A stretch of 64,000 nt of DNA from Linanthus parryae (Eukaryota; Streptophyta; Magnoliopsida; Ericales; Polemoniaceae), in contig JALGPY010000001.1 in the NCBI GenBank assembly GCA_023055425.1, forward strand, positions 69,496,994 to 69,560,993. The letters run 5' to 3'. A model generated the notes under the pieces. The model was not told the origin of the DNA, made no database searches, and saw nothing but the letters and a program-made list of their open reading frames with translations. Below are positions 45,035 through 57,199 of the stretch, in pieces (the stretch's first letter is position 1; every line of letters starts with the position of its first letter). The position numbers were made by a program, and so were the translations under genes.

Positions 45035-46316
45035 TGTAAGGTCACATGTTTCATGGACTTGAAATACTTAGTTATTTCAAGGCCTTGAACAAGTTTTCAA
45101 AGCCTTGAATCAGGTTTCACAGGATTAAGCTATTTCAAGGCCTTGAATCAGGATTCAAATCCTTGAAACTGCCTGACATGTATGCATGTTCTAAGGGGGA
45201 ATTTTTCTCAACTCTTCTGATATGATTTTGTCTCTATCACCCCTGTGCTGGATGTGTTATTATTTGATGATGAAAGACAAACTGTTCTGATATATCTAGC
45301 ATGTTTTAATCTATCAGTTTGACTTAGTATTGCAGAGAAATTTTATTTCCTAAATATGCAGGATTGATTTCCTAATCTGGCTTTTGCGGGGAAGGAAATA
45401 ATAAGAGATGATGATTCTGTGATCAATCAAAGACTTATGACTGCTTCTCAGATTGTTAAATGACAAGATCACAACAATATCTCTGAAGATTGTGATCAAC
45501 TATCCGTTGGAGAAGGCTGTTAAGTGAGCCAAAGTTTGTTGCCTACAAAATAGGAAGTTGTTGCTGAGAATCTGGGAAGATTTGCAGAGCTTCAAACATT
45601 ATAAATGGAGCTCATTTTGAAGCAACAAGAGAGAACATTCAATGGGCAAAAAAGAGAGACATTTTTCTGGATTGACAAGCATCAAGAGGTTCATCATTCT
45701 CCCAATCCATCTCACATAAGATCACTGCACTCTTCATTGCAGTTCTGTATTGTGCTTTATTTGTAGATCATTATTTTAATACTTATACATTTCATTCTCA
45801 ATGATTTTTCAAGGTGAACAATAGAGAATTCTTAGTTAATCAGTTATCTAGAGAAGGTACTAGATAGGTTAGAGAGAACCACTAGTTGTAACAGAGTAAG
45901 GCATCTCTCTGTGCTTAAGATATAGGGCTTAGCTTTTGATTAATAAGAATTGAGTTGAAAATTCTACAGGGAGAAGATCCCTGAGGTAGAGACGTAAGTC
46001 CAAGTGGACTGAACTCTAAATCACTTGTCTCTTGCATTTATAGTTCATTCACATACTTAGTTGTTACAACATTCAAACTAGTCTATTTTCAAGGGTTTGA
46101 AACTCTTTTCAAGGCCTTAAAAAAGACTTTTCTATTTAATTTAAAATTTTATTTCACTTCAAAGGCTTGAAACTGTTTTCAAGGCCTCGAACTTCACTGC
46201 TCTTCAAAGAATTTCTTCTCCTCCACCTAGTTTTGCAAAAAGTTGGCATACTCTATTCAACACGCCCCCCTTCTAGAGTATCTGTGCTGCATATCTATAT
46301 GTATACTCCCCTTTCA
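45035..46316 (+). repeat. 5' LTR of element Z (copy 2)
   Basis: 1,282 bp, almost identical to 35380-36661. Contains palindromes TTCAAGGCCTTGAA at 45076 and 45134 and several near copies. Confidence 0.92.
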
Positions 46317-46366
46317 ATTGGTATCAGAGCTTGTATCACTGTATAAGATTTTACTATCTGGTGATA

Positions 46367-48230
46367 ATGAGTACTGCATGTGATGGTGGTTTTTCACAGG
46401 GAAGAGCTGCTAACATACCTCTTCTATTTTGTGGAGACAACTTTGCTCACTGGAAAGCTCTGATGAAAGTGTTCATCATTGATCAAGACATAGAGCATTG
46501 GACCATTATTTAGAATGGACCTCACACTTTCTTTACAGAGAAAGATGAGATCAAAACTCCCAAATCTGAAGACTCATTCTCCTCTTCTGAATTAGAACAA
46601 TTTTCTAAGAATTACAAAGCTATTAACATCTTGTATTGTGCTTTGAGTACATATGAATTTAACAGGATTTCAGGCTGCAAGACTGCCAAAGAGATCTGGG
46701 ATAAGCTTGTGGTGACATTTGAAGGAACCAGTCAAGTCAAGCAAACAAAATAAACATATATCTCAGGTAATATGAGATGTTCAAGATGAATGCAGATGAG
46801 TCAATCAGAGAGATTGCGAAGAGGTTCACAGACATTGACAACAACCTTGATTCATTGGGAAATCATATTTGCGATGAAAAAAGTGAGGAAGATACTGAGA
46901 AGTCTTCCGAAGGCTAAATGGGAACCAAAGAAAAAATCCATTGAAGAAGCTCAAGATCTCTCATGACTACAACTTGATGATCTACAAGGGAAGCTCCTTA
47001 CACATGATATATCCATGAATGAGGCTGATGGAGAGCTACCTGAAGGTGTCAATAACTTAGCACTCAAGTCCAAAGAGAATGCGAAAGTTCAAAGCCTTGA
47101 AAGAGAAGATGATGATGAAGATCCATTTGCATTGATTTTCAAAGTCGTGACCAAAATCCTCAAGATGAAGAAAAACTTTGGAAACAAGGACTTCAACAGA
47201 GAAAGACACAGATCATCCAGTATCAAGGACTACAAAGATAATTCTTCTTTACAGGATAAATCCAAAGTCATGAACTGCTTTGAGTGTGGTGATGCAGGAC
47301 ATTTGATAAGAGACTGTCTATACAAGAAAAGCAAGAATTTTCAGAAGAAAGACCTTGAAAGAAGAAAGAAAGTTATGATAGCTTCATGGAGTGATTCAGA
47401 TACCTCAAGTGACTCTGAATCTGAAGAAGAACATGCCAACCTATGCTTCATGGCCAAGCATGATGAAACTTCTGAGAAGAACATTGAGGTAATGGTAAAC
47501 TGTTTGATTTCAAAACCAAAAGAATCTCTTACAAATTATCTTAAAACAATGCTTTTAAATGAAGAAGATTATCTGAATGAGATTAGAGATTTGAAAGAAA
47601 AAGTTCATGAGAAAGCAAAAGAGAATTTACAACTTGTTTGTCTAAATCAGAATCTTGAAATCTCTCTGAAGAAAACTGACAGTGATTTCAAGGCCTTGAA
47701 AACCAGTTTCAAAGCCCAGAAAACACAAGTCAAGGAAATAGTCACTGAGAAGAACTCTTTACTGAGTAACAACCTTGTTAATATGAGACATCAAGTTGAT
47801 GAATTAGTTAAACAAAAGGCTAATATTACTAAGAAACTTTAAGAATCTGAATTAGTCAAAGTCAAGCTTGCGGGCTCAGAACACAAGTTGAACCTGGTTC
47901 TTGGAGAAATTTCAAAGTCAGTTCACAAAACTGGTACTGGATACAATCCAAACTTTTCAAGAAAGAACAATACCAGATTTGTGAAATCTGGAAACAAAAC
48001 TTCTCCTAAGTGTCATTTTTGTAACAAGATTGGTCATATGAAGATGACTTGTCCTTTCAGAAGAAGAGACCCTCACATAATGAGGAACGCATTTCCATTT
48101 CAACTTAAAGGACAAGTCAGACAAATTTGGGTTCCTAAAGGGGTCAGACCACCTAACATGGTTGATCCTGAGTATGATTCCAAATTACACACTTGGTCAC
48201 AGCTGGGTAAGGCAGTGATTTGTGTTTGCA
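46367..48230 (+). pseudogene. Element Z gag (broken)
   Basis: The ATG at 46367 follows the PBS by about 36 bp. The N-terminal block (FCGDNFAHWKALM) is followed by TAG (46511-46513), a TAA near 46750 and a frameshift. The long frame 47015-47842 has an acidic region, a zinc knuckle CFECGDAGHLIRDC (about 47275) and a coiled-coil-like Lys/Glu-rich tail. After TAA the frame at 47888 carries a second knuckle CHFCNKIGHMKMTC (48011) and WVPKG, the usual link to pol. Two knuckles and a coiled coil fit Sirevirus gag. Confidence 0.85.
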
Positions 48231-48840
48231 GGTTGTCACCAATGTCAAAGAACCGAAGTGGTTTATGGAAAGTGGTTGCTCAAGACACATGAGTGGAAAG
48301 AGATCTCTATTCTCAGAATTGAAAGAGCAATCTAAAGGTTCAATTACACTTGGTGACAAAGGCAAATGCAACATACTTGGTACTGGTAAAGTTGGTACGG
48401 ATTCTAAAAACTCTATTTTTCTGATGTATATCTAGTTGATGGCTTGAAATTTAACTTGCTTAGTGTATCTTAACTTTGTGATAATGGCAATAAGGTTATC
48501 TTTGATAAAGATAAGTGTGTGGTGCAAAATGAGAAATCAGGCAACTGCATTCTCACAGCCTCTAGATGAAACAATGTTTATACCTTTTAGACTAACAAAG
48601 TTGCAGGTAAAAGCTTAATGTGTCTCAAGGACTTGAAAGAGGATTCAAGGGTTTGGAACAGAAAGCTTGGTCACATCAGCTTGCATACCTTGAATAAACT
48701 GATCTCCAAAGACCTGGTAAGAGGATTACCATCTATCAAGTTCAAATAAGATGAAGAATGCAAAGCTTGTGCTCAGGGTAAGCAGACCATAAGCTCATTC
48801 AAACCAAATAAGTTTGTAAGTACTTCTAGACCTATTGAAC
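48231..48840 (+). pseudogene. Element Z protease and GAG-pre-integrase (broken)
   Basis: WFMESGCSRHMSG near 48258 is the protease site, with the catalytic Asp of the usual DSG changed to Glu. After frameshifts and stops, VWNRKLGHISLHTL and CKACAQGKQT form the HHCC module ahead of integrase. Confidence 0.82.
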
Positions 48841-49700
48841 TACTTCACATGGATTTGTATGGTCCTATGAGGAAACTAACTCCAAAAGTTAAGAGGTATA
48901 TTCTAGTTCTTGTAGATGATTATTCTAGATATACTTGGGTTATGTTTCTGAAAGAAAAATCTGAAGCCCTCTCTGAATTTTCAAAGCTTTGTAGAGAACT
49001 TCAAAACTTGAAAAATCTACCCATGGCTTCAATAAGAAGTGATCATGGTAGAGAGTTTGACCGATTAGAATTTGATTTATTTTGTGTTAAGCATGGTATC
49101 TCTTACAATTTCTATGCTCCAAGAACTCCTCAAAAGAATGGAGTTGTTGAAAGAAAGAACATGACTCTTGAAGATATGTCAAGAACAATGCTTCTAGAAA
49201 ACAAGCTGCCAAAACATTATTGGGCAGAAGCTGTGAATACAGAAAATTACATTTTGAATAGGTGCTGGATCAGACCCATCTTGAATAAGACCCCCTATGA
49301 ACTCTTCAAATGAGGAAGCCAACATTTCATACTTCAGACCATTTGGTTGCACATGCTATGTCCACAACAATGGTAAGGACAACTTGGGTAAGTTTGATGC
49401 AAGAAGTGATGAAGGTATATTTCTTGGTTACTCTCTTACTAGCAAAGCTTATACAATTTATAATAAAAGAACCAAGCTGGTTGAAGATAGTATTCATATT
49501 ATTTTTGATGAAAGCTATGATGGTTCTTTGAGTGAAAGTTTTGCAGACTTGAAACTGAACAAGCATGAATCAGAAGAAGAAGCCGGGAACTCAGTTGGGT
49601 TAAAGAAAGGTTCAGAAGGAAACATAAGCCATTTTCAAGACCTTGAAAACAAGACTCAAAGCCTTGAAAACAAAGATCAAATCCTTGAAAAAGATGATTA
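48841..49700 (+). pseudogene. Element Z integrase (broken)
   Basis: The frame 48849-49313 contains the integrase core: HMDLYGPM, VDDYSRYTWVMF, IRSDHGREF and TPQKNGVVERKN, with the three acidic catalytic positions present. A frameshift near 49300 moves reading to 49297-49701 (C-terminal part). The linker before RT holds a Gln/Leu/Glu-rich repeat (FQDLENK, QSLENK, QILEK) encoded by the family palindrome motif. Confidence 0.86.
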
Positions 49701-49857
49701 GAAAGATACAAGTGATCAGACTACAATTTCGAGACCAGAGAAGCAATATGGAGAGCCTAAACCATGGTCTCCAAGAAAGAGATTCAAATATCTTTCATCT
49801 CATCCAGCTGACAACATCATCTCTGACCCAACCACTGGTACAGAAACATGATCACAA

Positions 49858-51434
49858 TTGAAGAATCTTTGTGCTTTCAATGATTTCATTTCTCATGTAG
49901 AACCCAAAACTGTGAAGGAAGCATTACAAGAAGCAGACTCGATTATAGCTATGCAAATTGAACTCAATGAGTTTGAAAGAAACAAGGCGTGGAACCTAGT
50001 TCCTCCACCAACAAACCAGTCTGTCATTGGTACCAGATGGGTGTTCAGAAAAAAAATAGATGAGAATGGCAATGTGATCAGAAAAAAAGCAAGGTTAGTT
50101 GCTCAAGGTTACAATCAAGAAGAAGGTATTTATTATGAGGAAACTTTTGCTCCAGTTGCCAGGTTAGAAGCAATTAGAATTTTACTTGCATTTGAATCTT
50201 ACGAAAACATGAAACTATTTCAAATGGATGTGAAATGTGCCTTTTTGAATGGCTACTTGCAAGAGGTAGTTTATGTTGCACAACCTCCTTGTTTTGAAAG
50301 TGATAAGTTTCCAGATCATGTTTACAAACTTGACAAAAGCTCTTTATGGTTTGAAACAAGCTCCAAGAGCTTGGTATGAAAGATTATCAAAATTTCTGCT
50401 TGAAAATGATTTCAAAAGAGGATTGGTAGACAAGACCCTTTTCATATAGACTCATGAGAAAGATTTACTTGTAGTTCAGATTTTTGTTGATGAAATTTTG
50501 TTTGGAGCTACTAATGATCTTCTATGCAAAGAATTCTCAAGTCTTATGAGCAGGGAATTTGAAATGAGTATGATGGGAGAGTTGAACTTCTTCCTTGGAC
50601 TTCAAATACATTAGCTGAAGAAGGGCATTTTTCTGCATCAAAGCAAGTACACTAGGGACTTGTTCAACAAGTACAACATGTTTCAATCCAAAGAGATAAA
50701 GACTCCCATGAGTTCTACACTGGCTTTAGATAAAGATGAATCTGGTAAGAGTGTCAATGTTAAATATTATAGAGGTATGATTGGATCATTACTTTATCTC
50801 ACTGCTAGTAGACCAGCTATCATGTTCAGTGTATGTACGTGTGCACGATTTCAAGCTGATCCAAAGGAATCACACTTAAGTGTTGTGAAGAGAATATTCA
50901 GATATCTCAATGGTACCAAAGACTTAGGGATTTGGTATCCAAGACGTTCTAACTTATCTTTGCATGGATTTTCATATGCTGACTTTGCAGGTTACAAAGT
51001 TGACAGGAAAAGCACTTCTGGAACTTGCCAATTTATTGGAGCATCCATGATCAGTTGGAATTCCAAGAAACAAAACTCAGTTGCTTTATCAACAGATAAA
51101 GCTGAATATATATCTGCTGGATCATGTTGTTCACAAGTATTATGGATTGCTCAACAATTGAGGGACCTTGGATTCGATTTCAGAAGTATTCCCATGAAAT
51201 GTGACAATACCAGTGCAATCTATTACAAAGAATCCAGTTCAGCCTTCAAGAACCAAGCATATTGATGTCAGACACCATTTCATCAGAGATCATGTTGAGA
51301 AAGGTGATATTGTTCTTGAATTTGTTTCGACTAACATGAAACTTGCAGATATCTTCACTAAACCATTTTCAGATGAAATATTTTCAGCTCTAAGACTGGA
51401 ATTAGGCATACTAAATAAAGATGCATTGGTTTAG
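49858..51434 (+). pseudogene. Element Z reverse transcriptase and RNase H (broken)
   Basis: The frame 49858-50379 carries RT blocks [20 protein letters not shown] and [14 protein letters not shown] frameshift and TAG follow; the second catalytic motif reads VDEILFG (second Asp of VDD lost). 50660-51265 holds the RT connection region and RNase H (YADFAGYKVDRKSTSG, STDKAEYISAGSCCSQVLWI), and 51201-51434 in another frame its C terminus, DIFTKPF. Not functional. Confidence 0.88.
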
Positions 51435-51748
51435 GGGGAGCATTAGGTAAGGAAGGTAAGTTATTATGTGTTTCAAAGTTTTGAACTGATTTTCAAAGGC
51501 TTGAAAATCTGCTCAAAGTTTTGATCTTATGTGTTTCAGCTTAACAGCTTTTCAAGACCTTGAAACTATTTTCAAAGTCTTGAAAATAAGTCTGATAACT
51601 GGTTAGTGAATAGTTCTTGGATCATTCAGTATTGGGTGCTATATTTGTAGATATTTGCTCAATATTGCCCCTACCTTTTCCAAAATTATTTTTCAGCCAA
51701 ATATAGTATAAAATTATTTATTTCCAACGGCCTCAAAGATTTGAATCT

Positions 51749-52640
51749 TTGTTGATCATTACAGATCTTTTAAGATCAGAAAATATTGCAGTTTCCTTTT
51801 CAAATGAAAACTCTCTTAGTATTTATCTTCTTCTCTTCTCCTTTACTCCGTATCAAATCTACCTCTCTCTATTCTTATCCCAATCCCTAATGAGCACTAG
51901 AAGAGCCTCAGACAGAATCACGATGGCCGGAGGTTCAAAACCTAGCTTTGAGAAAAAGAGAAAGACAGTTGAAGAAAAGGTTCTAACAATCAGTGAAGAT
52001 TCAGAGTCAGAAAGCTTTACTGATGAAGAACAAGAGTCTTCACCACCTAAGAAGATGGTGAAAAAGGACCAGATTCCACCAACCGGCAAGAAGAAACAGT
52101 CTATAGTATCTTCACAAGAGAAGCAGAAGGGAATTCACATTGGAAGCCCTAGGAGAGACAAGAAAAAGATAGACACATGGATCAAGGGAAAAGGAAAGAA
52201 ATTCTCATTCCAGACTCAGACTTAGATACTACTTTAGGATCCTATGGAGTGTACTCGATGTCCAACAAAGGAAGACATGAGAAGGATCCTTCAAAATCTG
52301 TGGCTGCATCAAAAACAGGAAGGAAGGATCACAAGATTTCCTCTACACACCAGAAGAAGGTGTACGTGAAGAAGTAACTAAAGCATGGAGGAAAATATTT
52401 AGAGGGACTCACCTTCTTATTCAAAAGTGTCATAGAAAAGATCAGTTCTATCATTGAGGAAATTGATGTAGTTCAACAAGAAGAACGGGATAAGACTGAT
52501 GAAGACCGTGAGGAAGAAGAGGGAGATCAGGATGGAGAGAAGTCCCAACCCCTTAATCCTGCATACTATTTCTTTTTGAGTTTTTATTTTAAAAAATTTC
52601 CAGACACTGATCCAACATCTTCTCATTCTTTTTGATGAAA
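51749..52640 (+). pseudogene. Element Z extra ORF after pol (internally deleted)
   Basis: A frame with N-terminal part from ATG 51890 is Ser/Lys/Glu-rich and contains EKQKGIHIGSPRRDKKK, close to QKQKGVSIGSPKKVKKK encoded at the window end in element V. Further on (about 52430-52630) an acidic tail (DREEEEGDQDGEKSQP) resembles the acidic tail of the V ORF. The globular middle seen in V at 63724-63060 is missing. Such third ORFs are found in many Sireviruses and have sometimes been called envelope-like; their role is not established. Confidence 0.6.
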
Positions 52641-52882
52641 GTCAAAAAGGGGGAGAAAATCTTAGGTTGTTTTTTTTTTCATTTTTGTCTAGATGACCTA
52701 TCTTTTGGTCAGTAGTATTATCTGCAACTTACTTGCAGTTTTTGCTTATGTTTATTAATAAGTTGGATCTTTTGGAATTACTGTGCTATTACTGTTTGTT
52801 TGAACTGTGTGCTAATCATTATTTTTTCCAGAAACTAAGAATCAAACAAGATTGAGGTTTTGTCTTTCATCAAGGGGGATAT

Positions 52883-54174
52883 TGTAAGGTCACAGGTTTC
52901 ATGGACTTGAAATACTTAGTTATTTCAAGGCCTTGAACCATTTTTAAAAGCCTTGAATCAGGTTTCACAAGCTTGAAATAGCAGGCCTTGAACCAGGATT
53001 CAAATCTTTGTAACTTCCTGACCTGTATGCATGTTCTAAGGGGGAGTTTTTCTCAACTCTTTTGATATAATTTTGTCTCTATCCCCCCGTACTTGATGTG
53101 TTATTATTTGATGATGAAAGACATACTGTTCTGATAATCTAACATGTTTTAATCTATCAGTTTGACTTAGTTTTGCAGAATTTTTTTTTTCTAAATATGC
53201 ATGATTGGTTTCCTAATCTGGCTTTTGCAGGGAAGAAAATAATAAGAGATGATGATTCAGTGATCAATCAAAGACTTATGAAAGCTTCTCAGATTGTTAA
53301 ATGACAATATCACAACAATATCTCTGAATATTGTGATCAACTATCCGTTGGAGAAAGGTGTTAAGAGAGTCAAAGTTTGTTGCCTACAAAATAGGAAGTT
53401 GTTGTTGAAAATATGAGAAGATTTGGAGAGCTACAAACAATATAAATGGAGCTTATTTTGAAGAAACAAGAGAGGACATTCAACGGGCAAAAAAGAGAGA
53501 CATTTTTTTGGATTGACAAGCATCAAATAAGTTCATCATTCTCACAATCCATCTCACAGAAGATCACTGCACTCTTCATTGCAGTTTTACACTTTAGTGT
53601 TCTTCTGTATTGTGCTTTATTTGTAGATCATTCTTGTAATAATTCTCCATTTCATTCTCAATGATTGTTCAAGGTGAACAATAGAGAATTCTTAGTTAAT
53701 CAGTTAGCTAGAGCGGGTACTAGATAGGTTAGAGAGAACCACTAGCTGTAATAGAGCAAGGCATCTCTCTGTGCTTGAGATCTAGGGCTTACCTTTTGAT
53801 TAATATCAATTGAGTTGAAAATCCTGCAGGGAGAAGATCCCTGAGGTAGAGATGTAGTTCCAAGTGGACTGAACTCTATAAATCACTTTCTCTTGCATTT
53901 ATAGTTTATTCACATACTTAGTTATTACAACATTCAAACTAGTCTGTTTTCAAGGGTTTGAAACTCTTTTCAAGGCCTTGAAAAAGACTTGTCTGTTTTA
54001 TTTCAAATTGTATTTCACTTCAAAGGCTTGAAACTATTTTCAAGGCCTTGAACTTCACTGCTCTTCAAATAAGTTCTTCTCCTCCACCAAGTTTTGCAAA
54101 AAGTTAGCATACTCTATTCACCCCCCTTTTCTAGAGTATATGTGCTGCATATCTATCTGCATACTCCCCTTTCA
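52883..54174 (+). repeat. 3' LTR of element Z
   Basis: 1,292 bp, colinear with the 5' LTR but with many substitutions and small indels. Carries the palindrome TTCAAGGCCTTGAA at 52924, 53969 and 54039. Confidence 0.92.
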
Positions 54175-55800
54175 TGCATTTTTTAGTATTTTGAATAGTT
54201 TAAATATATTCAACAATGGCTAGATCATTACATATAGCTCCCATTATTTTTCTCGGATTAATAGCCTTCGCCATTAATGCGGAAAATATCATATATATTT
54301 TCTAGTGAGTCCAAGATCCATATTTCACTTCTTCTTGAGCTTGCTTTGGCAAGTCACCCTAGAATTGTTTATTTAGGTAGGAACCCTTCCAATTGCATCC
54401 CATGCAATTCTTGGTCCAATTAGGTGAATAATTTCTTTTTCTTTATCCTTTAGATAACTCATAATTGTCATGCCTCTAGGCTCATCAATCCAATTGACTT
54501 TACCCAGTTGCGTCCAACCTCTTGCTTCAACAATCACACATTACTTGCTTGTGTCGCCCGCAACTCTCCAAGGTGAATTAAAACGCCTCGCTTTGGCAAG
54601 CCCAAATTTAATAGACCTTGATCATGAAGGGTGTTTAGGCAAGAGAAGGCAAAACGCAATATTTCCATTGAGGGATTTAATAGTCATTATCTAATTGTTT
54701 GGTTGATCCCTATCAACATGATATACTTATTTGGATTGGGCAATCCACAGTAAAAGATCAAACTTGTTTATTATTATCTTTTTTATCATTTTGCTTTGTA
54801 TCACCCATACACACAAAAATAAACAACAAGACGTAAATAATAAACATCCACAAAAGAAAAAATTAACGTGGCATGGATATGGCCCCTAGACTAAGATATT
54901 ACCAAGCAAATGATTATACCTATATGCTCTAAAGTGACAAGATCATCACCATGTGCTCCACCATAGTAGTGCGCCTAGGATGGGAGTCCTCATCGTCTTT
55001 TTGGCTTCTTGGTCCTCCGGTCTTCTTCTCCATGCTCTTGGTTATCATCTAAAATTCTAATTCCAGCCTAACATATAGAATGAATAAATAAATAAAACCT
55101 CACATGTTGAGAAGATGATCAGTTCGTAGGCCGTAAAATTAACTAACTATTACACTAATTTAATCAGCTTCCAAGCCGTAAACCAAACCACAAAATAAAC
55201 ATCCACAACCTAGGTCATATCCATTCACCATGCAACAAAGCACATAATACGGTTAAAACCAATTTTTAACATGCTTGTTCAATTTTAGTTTGAAATTAGG
55301 CAACTAAGGTCAAATAGTCCATGGAGTCCACCATCCACCGTGGCCGAACCACCCGAGGACCAAGGCAAGGCCTTGGGGCGGTCGGCTGATCCTCACGCGC
55401 GGCTAGGCCGCACGCTAGGCCGACCCAACCCCTTGGCCGAGCCCTAGCTTGGGTGGCAAGGCAAGGGGGGAGCTCCCTATAGGGGGTCGAACCTCCCATG
55501 GAATTGTTTCCAAAACAATTCCTTGCCTTGTTGCCCAAGCTTAGTTGTTTCCAAGTTTGAAAAACTCTTTTTCCAAGCTTGTGCCCAAACCTTAGCTCCT
55601 AGATCCAAAGTCATTCACATCCTATGTGATCAAACTCACCAATATTCACATCCAATGTTAAATTAGTTCTTGTTTGTCTTGAATCAAATTCAATTTGCAT
55701 TTAATATGCCAATTAATTTCAGTTTTTGCGTAATATTAACAATGCGGTGTATAAACTGAAATCGTAACACATAAAATCATGTTATGCGCTACGACCTGTG
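54175..55800 (-). other. Element W leader (between PBS and gag)
   Basis: Non-coding except for scattered short frames. A GC-rich minus-strand stretch (about 55296-55538) encodes 80 codons without a recognised domain. Assignment as leader rests on position: it starts at the PBS of element W and ends at element Z, beyond which gag begins. Confidence 0.5.
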
Positions 55801-55813
55801 GATCTGATACCAC
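55801..55813 (-). other. Element W primer-binding site
   Basis: The minus strand reads GTGGTATCAGATC directly after the LTR end ..CCAACA, complementary to the 3' end of initiator tRNA-Met. Confidence 0.85.
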
Positions 55814-57199
55814 TGTTGGTTTTGATGCAGGTTACGCAGCGGAATAAAAAAATTAATCCTGATCAAATCCCACCAAAGATCACAGGCAAGCCATGATAAC
55901 ATGATAAGGGCATAAAAGATGTGTACCTTAGTTTGGGAGATCACACGAAAAATAGTGTTTTTGCCTCTATGAATATCCACACCTTGGATTCTTGATTGTA
56001 TTCCTTCCCACCGTGTAGTGCTAGCAATGGAAGAAAGGAGGATGATCACGCAAAACGAGGCACCATGCCGGCGCCAATGGAGGCCGACGGCCAAGGGGGC
56101 TTACGGGCAAGGGGGCTTTGACCTTCTTGCTTTCTCTCTCTCTCTCTCTTGCTTTGTTATGTTCTCTCAATAATGACTTGTGTTGAGAATTAACAAGCTA
56201 GAGTTCCTTTACATAGTAATAACTCTTTATTAACTACATAAAGGCCCCAATACTAATCATGTCCTTACATGGAATAGTCCACTCACAAATTAGTCCTAGT
56301 AAGTTTGCTTGTGTTTGCGTTATGATCCTTTTATTAATTTGTCCAACTAATTAATACCTATTTCCAATTTAATCCATCCGGTGTGTGACCCCATAGGTTT
56401 CTACTTGGTAGTAACTACTTACTAACATGGAGTGGTGCCTAGAGACACATCCATGCCCCCCAATTAATAGAAATAATTCAGTGATCTCGACAAATCTTGT
56501 GCCCAATGTTCATGTATTGTGTTAGCCCTTTGTCTCCATATTCGGATTGGACACGAGACATATTAGTCACCCTCGTATATCCAATCCATAGTTTCTCAAT
56601 CCTGGGAATATGCTTATGCGAGCAGATAACATTAATATCTCCATATTGTTTTATTTGAGTCTGGCCAGACATTCAATAAGCACCATCCCTCGAGTGGCCC
56701 ATGGATATTTACTCCCATTATGTGGGAGGGCAAAAACCTTTCTACGTCACTACGACCTCTAAGCTTGCTTCCTATCATGCCCGATAACTATCTTTATAGT
56801 TACTCAGTTAAGGCGCAACGTTTGATAATATCAAAGCACAATATTCCACAACTAGAGTATCTAGTGACTTCAAGTCTAAGGATTACCATATCATTAGCAC
56901 TACGAGAAGCGATTGTTACTTTGACATAATCTAATGTATCATTCTCGTTGTGGGTCAATCCAGTATGCCATTACTCTTAATGCATACCCATGTGTTAGAC
57001 TTGATATCTCCATATCAATCACACACATAGTAGTCTATAGTTGATCGTCCATATAATGGACTAGGGATATTTAAGATAAACAACACATTGTATCTAAGGA
57101 CTTCATTATATTATATATCACAATAAATAATAAATGAATGTTCTATCCAAACATTGTTCATACTAAATATAGATTGCCTGTAGGGAACCTATTCCAACA
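55814..57199 (-). repeat. 5' LTR of element W
   Basis: 1,386 bp, the minus-strand counterpart of 18508-19880, with a few larger indels. It holds a CT microsatellite near 56127-56150. The outer part is duplicated at 37177-38198. Confidence 0.88.

Larger units (their letters stand above)
45035..54174 (+). mobile_element. Ty1/copia element Z (Sirevirus type), 9.14 kb
   Basis: The LTRs 45035-46316 and 52883-54174 both run TGTAAGGTCAC to CCCTTTCA. The PBS TGGTATCAGAGC (46319-46330) matches initiator tRNA-Met, and the polypurine tract AAGGGGGATAT precedes the 3' LTR. A gag with two zinc knuckles, pol in copia order, and an extra ORF after RNase H are the traits of Sireviruses. The LTRs differ at roughly 8 percent of sites. 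No target duplication is seen (TTCCA left, TGCAT right). All coding parts carry stops or frameshifts. Confidence 0.88.
18508..57199 (-). mobile_element. Ty1/copia element W (Angela/Tork type), split by later insertions
   Basis: The 3' LTR (18508-19880) and 5' LTR (55814-57199) begin, on the minus strand, TGTTGGAATAGG and end ..CCAACA. Between them are the PBS (55801-55813), gag, protease, integrase, RT and RNase H in order. A CACTA element interrupts the protease (22814-31883), a solo LTR interrupts gag, and element Z lies between leader and gag; a tandem duplication repeats part of the middle. Subtracting these leaves about 8.4 kb, normal for this lineage. The two LTRs differ by roughly a tenth. 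Outer flanks (GTGCG left, GTAAG right) do not form a clean target duplication. Confidence 0.75.

Noticed and set aside
41856..46812. Independent second insertions of Z and the solo LTR at a similar site
   Set aside because: Identity extends through flanks, internal SINE piece and broken gag with the same breakpoints, so a segmental duplication is required.
45035..54174. Integrated exogenous virus
   Set aside because: Gene order, PBS, LTR structure and the extra ORF all fit an endogenous Sirevirus-type Ty1/copia retrotransposon; nothing suggests a plant pararetrovirus or other exogenous virus.
55296..55538. 80-codon GC-rich minus-strand frame as a gene
   Set aside because: Within the leader of element W, no domain, Pro/Arg-rich composition explained by local GC content.
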